Source: Planococcus citri (lineage: Eukaryota; Arthropoda; Insecta; Hemiptera; Pseudococcidae). From it: a stretch of 64,000 bases of DNA. Numbering within the stretch: the stretch's first letter is position 1; every line of letters starts with the position of its first letter. The DNA lies in the NCBI RefSeq assembly GCF_950023065.1, contig NC_088677.1, positions 76,595,469 through 76,659,468 of the forward strand, written 5' to 3'. A program made the translations under genes and the position numbers. The notes beneath the pieces were generated by a model, which saw only the letters and a program-made list of their open reading frames with translations, had not been told where the DNA came from and searched no databases. Positions 1 through 10,767 of the stretch are shown here, one piece after another.

Positions 1-2103
1 GGTCCACAACGGCGATTATCTCTTCGTTTCGAGCTTGTGGAATAATCGAAGGGAGTATATCTTCGGCTCTACCTAGATGAAATTCGCAATTATCGATGTT
101 ATTCTGTTTACAGTTGATTTTAGCGTTTTCTATGGCCGATGGTTCGGATTCGACGCCGATTACTTGATCACATTTCTATAAAAATAGAAGAAATGAAATT
201 AATTGATCTAAAAATTGAAGAAATTCTATTTAAATGTAAAGAAAAAATAATAAAATTAGTAGGTATGTGAGAAGATGATAAAATGAGTCGATAGCTAATC
301 CTCGAATACGTACTTTAGATAAACATAATCCTATAGATCCTGTACCGCAGCAGATATCAAGCAAGGTAACTTTCTTAGAAGAAGGTATGAGCTCGGCAAC
401 CGAATTGTAGAGTATTTCGGCAGCAGCGGTGTGTATTTGGAAGAAAGAAAAAGGTGATATGGAGAATTTCAAACCGTTCAGCACTTCTGTAATAGTGGGT
501 GCTCCATCGAGTAATTCTAACGATTTCATATCATAACTACGTTCCCTGTTGAGAATATTTCAGAATTAATACACGAGGAGGAGTAATATTCAACGAAGAG
601 TCGTCTACGAAGGAAGCACTTACTGGGTGGAAATATTTTGAAAATATAACGACGTTACGTTACAACTTTTACCATCTTGTTCGGCGAAAAGCTCGACGAT
701 ATCTTTCTTAGTCTGAGCCAATTGATCAGCAGTAACGTTATCCGCGTTACCGGCAGCTACAACCATTAATTCACCGGTATTCATACCTAAACGAACAGTC
801 AACTGTTTCCAGAACCCTTTGACTTGAACTGGACTGAAAACAGGTAGGTCGGATTTCTGAACGAATTGTTCGAATACCTGAAACCGGTCTCAAATTAGAT
901 GACCAAGTCACCGAACAGTGCTCAGCAGAGGAGTATTTGCTTACTTTTACTACTTCTTTCATACGATCAGGAACATGGGGTACCTGGGCAACTGATCCTA
1001 CACTGGTAGATCCTTCGACGTAGGCACCGTACCTGAATCCAACAGTTTTCAAACCGGTTGCTTCGTTTATTCCTGAAAAAAAAATCAACGACGAGGCTAT
1101 AATTATGCTAAAATGATTTCGATACGTTCTCTACGTTCGTTACACTTACCAATACTGAATTCGCATTTATTCCTGTACCCTTTTGAAATCGCTTCTAAAG
1201 GAACGTGTCTGACATCAGTTACTTCGCAAATACTATCGTTATTCTGCTTACATCGTTCTTCCAGCCAACTTCCTGCTTTAGAATGTTTATTATCGTGCAG
1301 TATTTTTTCTTTCAGGTCGTCCAGAATTGCCTTAATATATTTTACTTTCGATTCCAACTGTAATAAGATGTATTAGAAATTCGAACGATTCTAATGTAAT
1401 ATAAAGATTCTCTACGTATTACTTGCTGTTCGTAAGGCATATTCCATAAAGGAACCGTGCTATTTTTAATCAACTCGTCGGGTGACATGAGCATAGCTAG
1501 CTTTTGTTTTTCGAGGGCTTCTTTCGATAATGTTTTTCGTTTGGCGAAATAAGGATCGGCGACTGCTGCAGCTGGCTAAATAATAATTCTATCAGTGTAA
1601 TGAAACCGGTCTCTGGAGAGATTGCAGAATAGACTCTACTCACACGAGCAGTTAATTTGCGATTTTTCCAAACGAAACCGTCCAAAGTAACGATAGCCTT
1701 TTGTTTTTCATCTTCGGAACGGAAAGTCAAGTATAACCAGGAGCCGCCGTTTCTCGTAGGAGGTTTTATTTTACAACAGTCTAACTGGAGTTTCGATTTC
1801 AAGAGTTTCCTCAGTTCCTAAAACAATATAGTAGATGGTATATTTTAGTACGGTTGTTTGAACGAAATGTCCGAGTTGAAGAAGTGATCAAGGAGTACTC
1901 ACACCGATGCCGTATTTTTTAGGTAATCCTCGAACTTCGATTTTGAATTTTTCTGAAGTGAAACGATCAGTGTTCAGGTATGCGAAAGCTTCGTCGGTGG
2001 AATTGGCCGGTGGATCGGTTGCTGTTTCCATATCCATGGCTTCGTCGGTACAGTTGGTTGGAGGTTCGGGTTCGGAGACTGGTACTTCTGGCACTGATTC
2101 CAT
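1..2103 (-). CDS. TRMT2A: TRMT2A-like tRNA (uracil-5-)-methyltransferase, partial (3' end off the left edge)
   Basis: Eight coding exons on the minus strand join in frame: 1903-2103, 1644-1817, 1423-1575, 1150-1357, 945-1072, 624-877, 314-545 and 1-175, each with GT donor and AG acceptor. This gives about 508 codons before the window edge. The order is an acidic N-terminus, an RRM-like domain (roughly residues 53-125, starting KFKIEVRGLPKKYGIG), a linker with VPLWNMPYEQQ, the central TRM2/RumA-like region (NKCEFSIG) and the SAM-binding motif LLDICCGTGSIG near residue 430-445. The last visible residues, AVVDP, begin the DPPR motif; the rest of the catalytic domain lies outside. Known family role: SAM-dependent formation of 5-methyluridine in tRNA (position 54 in the cytosol, for TRMT2A). 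The ATG at 2103-2101 gives MESVPEVPVSEPEPP; an upstream in-frame ATG at 2175 looks like UTR. TRMT2B is less likely because an RRM is present. Confidence 0.92.
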
Positions 2104-3229
2104 TTTGCAGTAAATTATCGACGATATGAACACATGAGCGTGAAATATAACGCTGATCTTGATCTCTAGAGTCATCTATTTGGAAATTGATAACAATTGA
2201 AACACGTGTATTGATATCAGTAAGTAGTGACGTCATCGCTGAGTTGACCAATGGATGTTGAGATTTTGTTTACCTCTTACCTGTGAGTTTTGTGAAATCT
2301 TGAGTTTTGAATAATCTTTCTGGGAGGTGGCGGAAGCCGGAAGGATAAGAACAATTTTCAGAAAATTTTTTAGTCGAAATAAAAATGTTGGTGAATTTTT
2401 CTACTTGAAGGGATATTTTGAACTGAAATTATCGATTTGCTAAATTTTTCGCCCTGCATGATTGAAATTTTTTGGAAAATGAGCCAAGCCAAGAGCCAAG
2501 TATTCAGGAAATTAATTCACTTATGATACTGACGATGGGGATTGAATGTTCCGAGTGCCCTAATCTTATCGAATTCATCTCTCATCTTTACCATTCTCAT
2601 TAATAATTTTTGTAATGTAAATATGTAATGTTATGAAGATTATGAGTTTTAGTTACCTAGATGGACATATCGATAGGTATTTATTTAGATACCTACTTTT
2701 ATATTCGAAATTACAAATACTTACCTATTTTTGTAAGTTTGTAAGCAAATATATTTTTATTCAAGTGATCAACCGATCATTTTTAATTCGTCAGAGTTGA
2801 TGATTTCCACGTTCGAAAAGTTGAATTCCATTATCACATCTCAAGTTTTATGTGGACTTCTAAAAATTGAATACTTTCAAGAAGATAATGAAGATGAATG
2901 AATGAAGAATAGATGAAATGATTTTTTTCGTTTTCAAGATAGGCAGATTCTTTAAATCTCGATGGAATGGTTCAGAGCTTGCTTTCCCCAATTTTGTCTT
3001 GTTATCCTATTTTTGTCCTAGGTTTACGTCAAAATTATCAGAAAAGTCTTAATTTTTTGCAAAATACTTGAAAATTGAAAAAGCTTATTTCCAAGGGGAA
3101 GTTGGAACATTGGAATGTCTAGATCTGATCACGACTGGATCAAATGCAATCATTATATCTACTGGATTTTGTCTTAAATACCTAAAATTTTGTCTTTTTT
3201 TCAGTTATAGCCAGAAAAAAAGTTTTGCT

Positions 3230-4910
3230 TCATTTCAAAAAGGTCAAAAAAGTTCTTTGTTAATTTTCTCAAATTTGTCAAATCATCGAGAAGATTTTGC
3301 TCAGCAGTTTTGTTAAAAATTGTAAGAGGAAGTCACATTTTTGCCAAAATTATCAAATGGTCTTAATTTTTCATAAAATTGTTAAAAAGTCACATTTTTT
3401 GGCTAAATTTTTGAAAAAATTATTGTGATAAGTCACATTTTTTGACATTTTTTTTTTGTTGAAAGTTGAAATTGTCAAAATGTTTTATTTTCTGCCAAAG
3501 TTATCAAACTCAAAAAAATCCTAATTTTTGTTAAAATTGTTAAAGAAGTTACATATCTGCCAAAATTGTTAGAAAGTAGGCTATCATTTTTGCCAGCCTA
3601 GTAATTAGTAATTTTTTCTAAAATTGTAAAGGGGACAAAAAACTACAAATTTTCAAAAAAAAATCCAAATTTAATAAAAATTACCTAAATTAAAAAAATC
3701 ATGTCTTTTAGCAAAATTATGAAACGTAGTACCTATTGCTTTTTTTTGTTGTCAAAATTGCCAAAATGTTCCATTTCTTGGCAAAAATTTTCAAAAAAAT
3801 GCAACTTTCGTAAAAATTGTCCAAAAAGTTCTGCATTTTGTCAAAATTAAATTATCAAACTGAAAACGTCATAATGCCTGATGAACTGATTTTTTTCCAT
3901 CCATAGTATCCAAAAAGTATTGATTTTTGACTCAGCTGCTATCCATATAGTTTCTAAAAATTGATAACTCTTGAATCTTGATTTTTTTTTTCGAAATCGC
4001 CAAAATATTGAGAAAATCTCATTTTTTTTTTTTTAGTCAAAACTAATAAACTGAAGTATCTTATTTTTTATTTTTTATCCTTATTTTTCTCAAATTTTCA
4101 AAAAGTTTTATTAATAAAAATTGCCAAAAAGTTGCTATTTTTTTTTGCTAAAATTGCGGGAAAACGTTCTTTTCTGGTCAAAATTGTCAGAAAAGTTCAA
4201 TTTTTGACCAAAATTTTCAGAAAGTGCCAATTTTTGCTGATTTTGCATTTGCTAGTAGGTAGTTGTTTAGAAAGCCCTGTTTTTGCCATCGACCTTTTAT
4301 CAAAATACAGAACTTTTTGGACAATTTTTACAAAAGTTACCTACATTTCTTTGAAAATTTTTGCCAAAAAAATATTTGGGCAATATTGGCAACAGAAAAA
4401 AACAATACCTAAGTATCATAATTTTGCTAAAAGACATATTTTTTAATTTAGGTAATTTTTATGAAAAATAGATTTTTTTGAAAATTTGTAGTTTTTTGTC
4501 CCCTTTACAATGTTAGAAAAAATTACTACTTAATTAGGACTAGGCTGGCAAAAATGATAGCCTACTCAGCCTACTTTCTAACATAGGATTTTTTTGAGTT
4601 TGATAACTTCGGCAGAAAATAAAACATTTTGGTAATTTTAACATTCAAAAAAAAAAAAAAAAAACAGAAAAAAGTCCAAAAAATGTGACTTTTATCACAA
4701 TAATTTTTTCAAAAATTGAAACTTTGAAAATTTAGTCAAAAAATGTGACTTTCCAACAATTTTATGAAAAATTAAGACCATTTGATAATTTTGGCGAAAA
4801 TGTGACTTCCTCTTACAATTTTTAACAAAACTGCTGAGCAAAATCTTCTCGACGATTCGACAAATTTGAGAAAATTAACGAAGAACTTTTTTGACCTTTT
4901 TGAAACGAGG
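3230..4910. repeat. Large imperfect inverted repeat (arms about 620 bp, spacer about 450 bp)
   Basis: The left arm, about 3230-3855, is matched in reverse complement by about 4300-4910. Anchors include AAGTTCTTTGTTAATTTTCT (left, about 3249) against its complement near 4870, GATTTTGCTCAGCAG (3293) against CTGCTGAGCAAAATC (about 4832), GGGGACAAAAAACTACAAAT (about 3633) against its complement near 4485, and GTAAAAATTGTCCAAAAAGT (about 3810) against its complement near 4310. The arms carry many mismatches and small indels, so the duplication is old. It could be a decayed foldback element or an inverted duplication of minisatellite DNA. Confidence 0.8.
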
Positions 4911-5658
4911 AGAATAAAAGGTCGATGGTTTTTGCTCAAGTTAGAAATCGTGTTTCTTTGCCTAAATTACCAAAAAGTTTTGTCTTTTTTTTTGCCAAGG
5001 TATACATATAAAAAGAATGAAGAGGGCGGTTTTCTACCAAAATTTACACATGAAAAACCAATTTTTTGTTGTAATTGGCAGAAAGTTACATTTTTCCATC
5101 GAAATTATCAATTGAAAGTCTTACTATTGTCGACGAGAGTTCTGTTTTTAGCCAAACTCAAAATTGTGTCTCAGCTTTTGCTAAGGTTTTCAAAACGTTT
5201 CAATCATTGCAAAATGTCGATTAGAAATTCCTACTTTTTGCCAAAACATCCAAAGACAAAAGCATTCATTTCATATTTTCCCCCTTCTTTTCCCAAAAAA
5301 TTTCTTCAAATTTTTAGTTTTTTACGAACACCAAATAAACGTTACTCTTTTAGAATGAAACAGAGCAAAACAAAATTTATGATTCGATCCAATTAATTCG
5401 ACAATTGTACAACACCAAGCTTCAAGACGTATCAATTGAATTCATTAAAAAATCGAAGACTGTTACAACAATCAATACTTCGTCAGGTTTCTTTAGATAA
5501 ACCACTCAATGAACTCTCAAGAAAAACGAATTCAACTACAACTTCAATACAATGATACGTTCAATGAATCATGTCTGTCTACACGTAAATTTGTAATACT
5601 ACAATTCGAAAGCTACGACGATCAACACATCAAAACACAGATTAGATAAAAAACAACG

Positions 5659-5664
5659 TTTATT
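5659..5664 (-). promoter_or_regulatory. Poly(A) signal for RpL34
   Basis: TTTATT on the plus strand reads AATAAA on the minus strand, about 20 bases past the RpL34 stop codon, which fits the short 3' UTR usual for ribosomal protein genes. Confidence 0.65.
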
Positions 5665-5682
5665 CCATAATTACGAATAAAA

Positions 5683-6215
5683 TTACGCTACAACGGGTTT
5701 TTTACCACCTTTCTTCTGAGCTTTCATTACTTTCAAAACGATTTTCTGCTCTTCAATCAGGAAAGCACGAATAATTCTGCAAAACAGAACAATAGACATT
5801 AGCATAGCTGATCTTTCAAATATGAAATATCGAAACGAAACTCATTCAAATCTTCAACTCACTTTTCACGAACGCATTTATGACATAATACACCTCCGTA
5901 AGATCGAGTTACAGTTTTCACACGTTTACACATACGAGATTTTTCGACCGATCGAGCGGGCTTGATACCGTGTAGCTTGATTTTACAATTACCGCATTTT
6001 GGCACTGATGGCCGTTTCTTCAGATATTGCACAACGAGGCGACCGCCTGGAGTTCTCACCCTGTATAAAAGTAAGTAAGCAATAAATTAATATCGTGTGT
6101 TTCCAACTGAAACTCGTGATAATGTGGCAATTGAGAGAGATGGTACTTACTGTCGGCGCCTGTTTGATTTCGTGTTATAACTCAATCGTCGACGTAAAAC
6201 TACACTTTGCGACAT
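5683..6215 (-). CDS. RpL34: 60S ribosomal protein L34 (eL34)
   Basis: Three coding exons, 6151-6215, 5863-6060 and 5683-5776, join in frame through GT/AG introns (357 nt, 118 residues, against about 117 in animals). The N-terminus MSQSVVLRRRLSYNT matches the basic eL34 start, followed by RTPGGRLVVQYLKKR, a CGNC...CHKC zinc-ribbon-like cysteine set and the conserved end REKIIRAFLIEEQKIVLKV. Known role: structural protein of the cytosolic large ribosomal subunit. The first exon is short and basic, typical of the family. The gene is divergent from the AUH-like gene, with about 690 bases between start codons. A pyrimidine-rich stretch upstream could be a TOP-like start but is not clear. Confidence 0.96.
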
Positions 6216-6909
6216 TTTTACAATTGATTAACAGCGTAATACTGTAGAATTAATAAAAGAAACTTTCGATAAATTTCTTTATCGTGCGTTTGAGAAATAA
6301 TTTCAAGTTGGAAGAGTGTTTTCTTCCATTCAATTTTCAGTTGTGGAAATTTTATTGGCTTTGAGGTGGTGTAAAAAAAAACATGACACATGGCACCTTT
6401 TACATACGTCATACATCCATCAGCCAATGAGCGACGAGCATTGATGATTTGTGTTTATTTTTAGTTTACACCTTTGAAATTTATCAGACCTTGGAATGTG
6501 ATAAGAAAATTTTTTCAAAAAAATAATGGAAAATTTAATTTTTCTCTCATAAAAATTAATTTGTACGTTGAAATTCGATCTTATGAATCACCTGTCGCGA
6601 GTAAACTTTGTCCAAACATAATCTGAGAAAAAGCTCAAAGTTTTTCATCGTCACAAAACGTCTGAATGTTTTCCTAAAACCTTATCAGTATCATCTCTCA
6701 TTGTGCAATAAACCGACAGTCGTTTACGAAACGTAATACCGAATAAATAAACTTTGACATCTCATAAAACGAGTAATAAATTAACAAATTTACTAGAAAG
6801 ATAACATTAGCGAATACAAATTCCAAAATTCCGTACTGAAATCGTGCATCACATTCGCCACAATACTGATTCATTTCCTCAGTTCGTTGTTACTCTTTGG
6901 TGTTAAAAA
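6216..6909. other. Shared upstream region of RpL34 (-) and AUH-like (+)
   Basis: A head-to-head intergenic stretch of about 690 bases, AT-rich, with no TATA box that can be assigned with confidence. It must hold the promoters of both genes. An open frame at 6218-6427 (-) overlaps the RpL34 5' leader and has no family signature. Confidence 0.5.
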
Positions 6910-7782
6910 ATGTTCAAAAGAATCGTGCTTCCTCAAGTGATATGTAAAATGAAACACTACTCGACAAACTACGCCAGCAGCTTGACAGATATGAAACTGG
7001 ATATTCTCAACGGCGCCAATTCAGGTATTTTCGTCCTTTCTTTCAACAGACCCTCGGTGAAAAATGCAGTGAACAGGAACATGATCAAAGAATTCTCTCA
7101 AGCTTTGGATCACATAAGCTTCGATAAAGCTGCCAAAGTTCTCATCGTACGTAGTCAAACGCCAGGCATATTCTGCGCCGGAGCCGATTTAAAAGAAAGG
7201 ACCACTCTGTCACCCTCAGAAACATACCAAACCGTTTGTAAATTCCGAGCTCTAACTCAACAAATCGAATCAACGCCTATTCCAGTGATTGCTGCCTTAG
7301 ATGGATCTGCACTCGGAGGTGGGTTCGAAATAGCTCTAGCTTGTGATATAAGAGTCGCTGCCAATAACGCCAAGTTCGGTTTAGTCGAGACTAAATTGGC
7401 TATTATTCCTGGTGCCGGAGGTACCCAAAGATTGCCGAGGATTGTCGGTCCATCCATAGCTAAAGAATTAATTTTCACTGGACGAGTTATCGATGCGGAT
7501 ACAGCGAAGAGTTACGGTGTATTGAATCATGTAGTCGAACAAGATGCCTCGAACAGTGCAGCTTTTGAAAAAGCAATTCAAATTTCTCAAGAAATTCTAC
7601 CCAACGGACCGGTTGGTATAAGGATGGCTAAAGCTGCCATCAATAGAGGTCTTCAAGTTGATATGAATACCGGATGTGCGATCGAAGAGTCGTGTTATGC
7701 TCAAGTTATACCTACCAAAGACAGGTTGGAAGGATTGGCTGCATTTTTAAGTAAACGATCTCCTAAATATATCGGCGAATGA
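6910..7782 (+). CDS. AUH: AUH-like methylglutaconyl-CoA / enoyl-CoA hydratase, mitochondrial
   Basis: A single uninterrupted frame of 290 residues in the crotonase (enoyl-CoA hydratase/isomerase) family. The first 25 residues are basic, with few acids, like a mitochondrial targeting peptide (MFKRIVLPQVICKMKHYSTN). The oxyanion-hole segments PGIFCAGADLKER (85-97) and ALGGGFEIALACDIRVA are present. The two catalytic glutamates are E140 (GGGFE) and E160 (GLVETKLAIIPGAGGTQRL), spaced 20 apart as in the family. The C-terminal IPTKDRLEGLAAF and SPKYIGE match AUH and ECHDC2; the ETKLAIIPG segment favours AUH. Known AUH role: hydration of 3-methylglutaconyl-CoA in leucine breakdown. It lacks introns although most other genes here are spliced; a functional retrocopy or ancestral intron loss are both possible. 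Two AATAAA signals follow (7927-7932, 7946-7951). Confidence 0.93.
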   Translation: MFKRIVLPQVICKMKHYSTNYASSLTDMKLDILNGANSGIFVLSFNRPSVKNAVNRNMIKEFSQALDHISFDKAAKVLIVRSQTPGIFCAGADLKERTTLSPSETYQTVCKFRALTQQIESTPIPVIAALDGSALGGGFEIALACDIRVAANNAKFGLVETKLAIIPGAGGTQRLPRIVGPSIAKELIFTGRVIDADTAKSYGVLNHVVEQDASNSAAFEKAIQISQEILPNGPVGIRMAKAAINRGLQVDMNTGCAIEESCYAQVIPTKDRLEGLAAFLSKRSPKYIGE

Positions 7783-8767
7783 TGGATTCGTAATTACAAC
7801 GAATATAATCGTATTATTAATAATAAGAGAACGGGTCAAAGGGTTTAAATGTCTATGCAATCATTACCTATATTCTGTGATACTATTTTGTATATTCGAC
7901 TGTTTTTTTCTTTCAATTTTAATAATAATAAATCCATTCAACAGCAATAAATGTTTTATTCTTTAAAGACACGTATAATTTAAAAGTACAAGGAAGAGTA
8001 TCATATCACAATTATTTCTATTCGACTTTTAAGTACATTCCACGATGTAATTTTCTAATGAGGCAGAAGGATTCAAGAAGTGGAAATTTACGCGAAACTA
8101 TTAATTAAAAAGAAATGGTGCACTGTAGGTAATTAATACTTGTTTCCCAAATTTTAAATAACTTTAATCTAAATTTTCATTCACCACTGGAAGACGGACA
8201 CGAAAAAAAAAATCAATTACAAACATAAGTAATCAAAGTCCTTAGTACAAACTACTCACCGCGCGTCTTCGAACAATTAATAATAATTTATATCACAATG
8301 TTGCAAAATAAATAAATTAAATAACTATATAAAAGAACGTTCAAAGTTCGTCGAATTTATATGAGACAATAAATTGGAATAAAAAGAAGAAGACAAATTA
8401 ACCTAATTATAATTTTAATTACACGTCCGTTTGATTTTTCCAACAAATCGACTAGTTTTATTCGTAGTCGCGATGTCAATTCGCATAAATACTGTGAAAG
8501 GTATAACACGGTGCTAACAAGAAAGTAGAAAAAAAAAAGAAAAAGAGAGATTGGTAAACTTAAGAATTATATGGTAGACTAGATTGAAGCGAAATAAATC
8601 GCCAGGGAAGGGTTATCTAATCGTTGTTCCATATAATAATTTGGAATCTATAATGGAAAATTCGAGGCGTTCTGAGAAAACAATACAACCACATTGACTT
8701 ATATAACAAGGCAACGAAATACATTATAAATTACTCAGAGAGCATAACAGCCAATGCGGTAGAGTTA
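7783..8767. other. Convergent 3' region of AUH-like (+) and MMD-like (-)
   Basis: No coding potential is seen. It is probably the long AT-rich 3' UTR of the minus-strand gene (if the AATAAA at 7955-7960 on that strand is used) meeting the short 3' UTR of the plus-strand gene. Confidence 0.5.
7946..7951 (+). promoter_or_regulatory. Poly(A) signal for the AUH-like gene
   Basis: AATAAA about 165 bases after the stop codon, with a second copy at 7927-7932. It lies only four bases from an AATAAA on the opposite strand (7955-7960) that could serve the convergent MMD-like gene. Confidence 0.6.
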
Positions 8768-9817
8768 TTAAAATTCACTCATCTTTGAAACACCTCCTGC
8801 GCTCGAATCTGCAGAGTAGAAATGATTGAAAACAGCCACATAATGCACACCGGCACCTAAAATAACGCACAAATGCCAAATAGCATGGGCAAACGGTACA
8901 ATACCGTCGCATCTGTAAAATACAACTCCTATCAGGTACAATGCTCCTGATACTTTCAGCTCCGGAATACCAGGAAAACTCAACTGTAACCAGAAAAAAA
9001 AATCATTCAGATTGGACTGTTCGATAAAGCTGCCATTCGAGTATTTTTAAAACTCACTTGGTAATCGAGAAATAAAGCAGGAAGTACAGCGTATAGCACA
9101 TAGCAAATGATCCCCAATAGTGGAAATTTCTTACTGCAAGTCTTAAAAAAAAAAAAAAAATTATTTTAAATTTCCAACGAAGCAGATAATTTTCATAGTA
9201 GCATTCATCAAGTTTACAAACCAGTTCGAATAATACCCCGAGGCCAGCGAATAGCCACATCACCCATTGCAAATTGGAAAACATCTGCTGTTCTGGAACC
9301 TGTACCAGCATCAACCATGGAGCGTAGCAAGCTGCGATAAATATATAAATTACAGCACGATCAGACTTTCTCAGCTTTTCAATTAATCTTCTGTAAAATA
9401 CATATAGAAATATTGAAGATATTCGTTCATATTTTGGAGAGTAAACGCTCGAGCAAATATTGACTTACACGTCGTCATTAAAGTAGAACGCGGTATGGAA
9501 TGCAGCCGAAATGAAAAACAAAATGATCAAATTCAAACCGTACATGACTGCGATGAAGAACAAATTCGTGGTGGAAGCATTGATCATCAAGATTATAGCT
9601 GCTATTACAGCGATTGGCACCATAGCCTGGGTAAACAAATATATAAGTTAGTCCTGAGAGTTCAGTCAGGGGATTCGAACGCTGAGAGTATTAATTTAGA
9701 GATCCTTACAGCATGAGTGAAGATATTGGCTATATGTTCTGCTTCGGTGGGTGTATACGGCTTACCCTTCAGCCTTTTATTCATCATCCAACTATGGGAA
9801 CAGTGGTGGCTGTTCAT
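8768..9817 (-). CDS. MMD: MMD-like seven-transmembrane protein (PAQR family)
   Basis: Five coding exons, 9710-9817, 9469-9626, 9222-9390, 9058-9141 and 8768-8983, join in frame to 244 residues (human MMD 238). PAQR signatures are present: YTPTEAEHIANIFTHA near the N-terminus, SAAFHTAFYF after TM2, SDRAVIYIFIAACYAPWL at TM3, and the zinc-site-like PFAHAIWHLCVILGAGVHY in the last segment. Several hydrophobic segments fit seven helices. Family knowledge: PAQR10/11 (MMD, MMD2) are Golgi or membrane proteins linked to monocyte-macrophage differentiation and Ras signalling; the fly function is unsettled. The intron between 9222 and 9141 needs an unusual GTTTGT donor to keep the reading frame and the family spacing. 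The AG before ATCTCAGAAAATG at about 9829 suggests a 5' UTR intron, with a possible donor at 9898. Confidence 0.9.
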
Positions 9818-10767
9818 TTTCTGAGATCTAGGGCAAACAAAACTCGATTACTTTAAAGTATCACTCACAGTAACTAGCGATAGATATTTTGTACTTACTC
9901 TTATGGTAACTTTTCACTGTTACAAAAAATGGTAACTTGGAATAGTTATAATTGAATTTATCTAAATTTTATGCTAAAGGGAAATGCACTTGGAAATGGA
10001 TTTTCTCTCGTACAAATGATGAGGAATGTAAGATAAATCATGAGATTATGATTGAGATTCTACGTTATTTCATCTTCGTAAAGAACACATTTAGATGGAA
10101 TTTAAAGCGTAAAGGTAAATACTACATAAGACAAACTTGCATCACAATCGAGCTTTCAAGCTTTTCATTTGCCTTTGAAAAGCTTGATACTGCAGAAAAA
10201 AATATCAATAAATTCAAAAGCCAACCTAATTACGCGCCTGTGGCCAAGGTTAAGGTTCAAGCCGTTATTTTGTAAAAACTTTGGTAATTCTGGGGTAATT
10301 ACGTAAAACGAGCCGACGCAGAAACGAAAATTGATCGAAAAAGCTGAAAAATTTACGCAGTGTTACCAAAAAACAAAAATTAAATTGGCTTTACGTTTTT
10401 TAGATTTTTTTGTTTTAATTTTTTTTCTCTTTATTTCTACGAAAAATGAAGATTTGTAGATTAATTACTTTAATGTACCAGTTAATTAATAATTTAAATT
10501 GAAAATTAATCGAAATAAATCGATTATAATTATTTTTCAAAATCCCAACCAACGTTTTTCAATCGAACGAATCGAAAGTTGGCAACATCGCTCGTGTTTT
10601 ATTATTCCAAACAGCTGATTTAATTTAAAATTGAAATTGAACGCAATTTTCAAGGACTTTGTGTTCATTTAGGAAGAACAAATAATTGTGTTTCTTTGTG
10701 GAAAAAACGTACTAATTTTTGTGAATATTGACATGTTCGTCTTTTTAATTTTTTAATATAAATACTA
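9818..10767. other. Intergenic between MMD-like (-) and WIPI2 (+)
   Basis: Divergent promoters should lie here. A 107-codon open frame at 9952-10275 (+) has no recognisable domain and overlaps the likely 5' UTR exon of the minus-strand gene. A duplicated AAGCTTTTC/GAAAAGCTT pair near 10155-10190 makes a small palindrome. Confidence 0.45.

Larger units (their letters stand above)
2104..5682. other. Intergenic, AT-rich, with inverted repeat
   Basis: No gene is supported between the TRMT2A start and the RpL34 3' end. 2260-3060 is plain AT-rich DNA. From about 3200 to 5300 the sequence is dominated by variants of TTTTTGCCAAAATTGTCAAA, in which several open frames (for example a 176-codon one at 4866-5396) arise from repeat composition. 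Confidence 0.7.

Noticed and set aside
3230..4910. CRISPR-like repeat array
   Set aside because: Eukaryotic context, degenerate units, no regular spacers.
4866..5396. 176-codon open frame on plus
   Set aside because: It is composed of the TTTTTGCCAAAA repeat and translates to Phe/Lys/Leu-rich sequence without domains.
9952..10275. 107-codon open frame between MMD-like and WIPI2
   Set aside because: No recognisable motif; lies in the expected promoter/5' UTR region.
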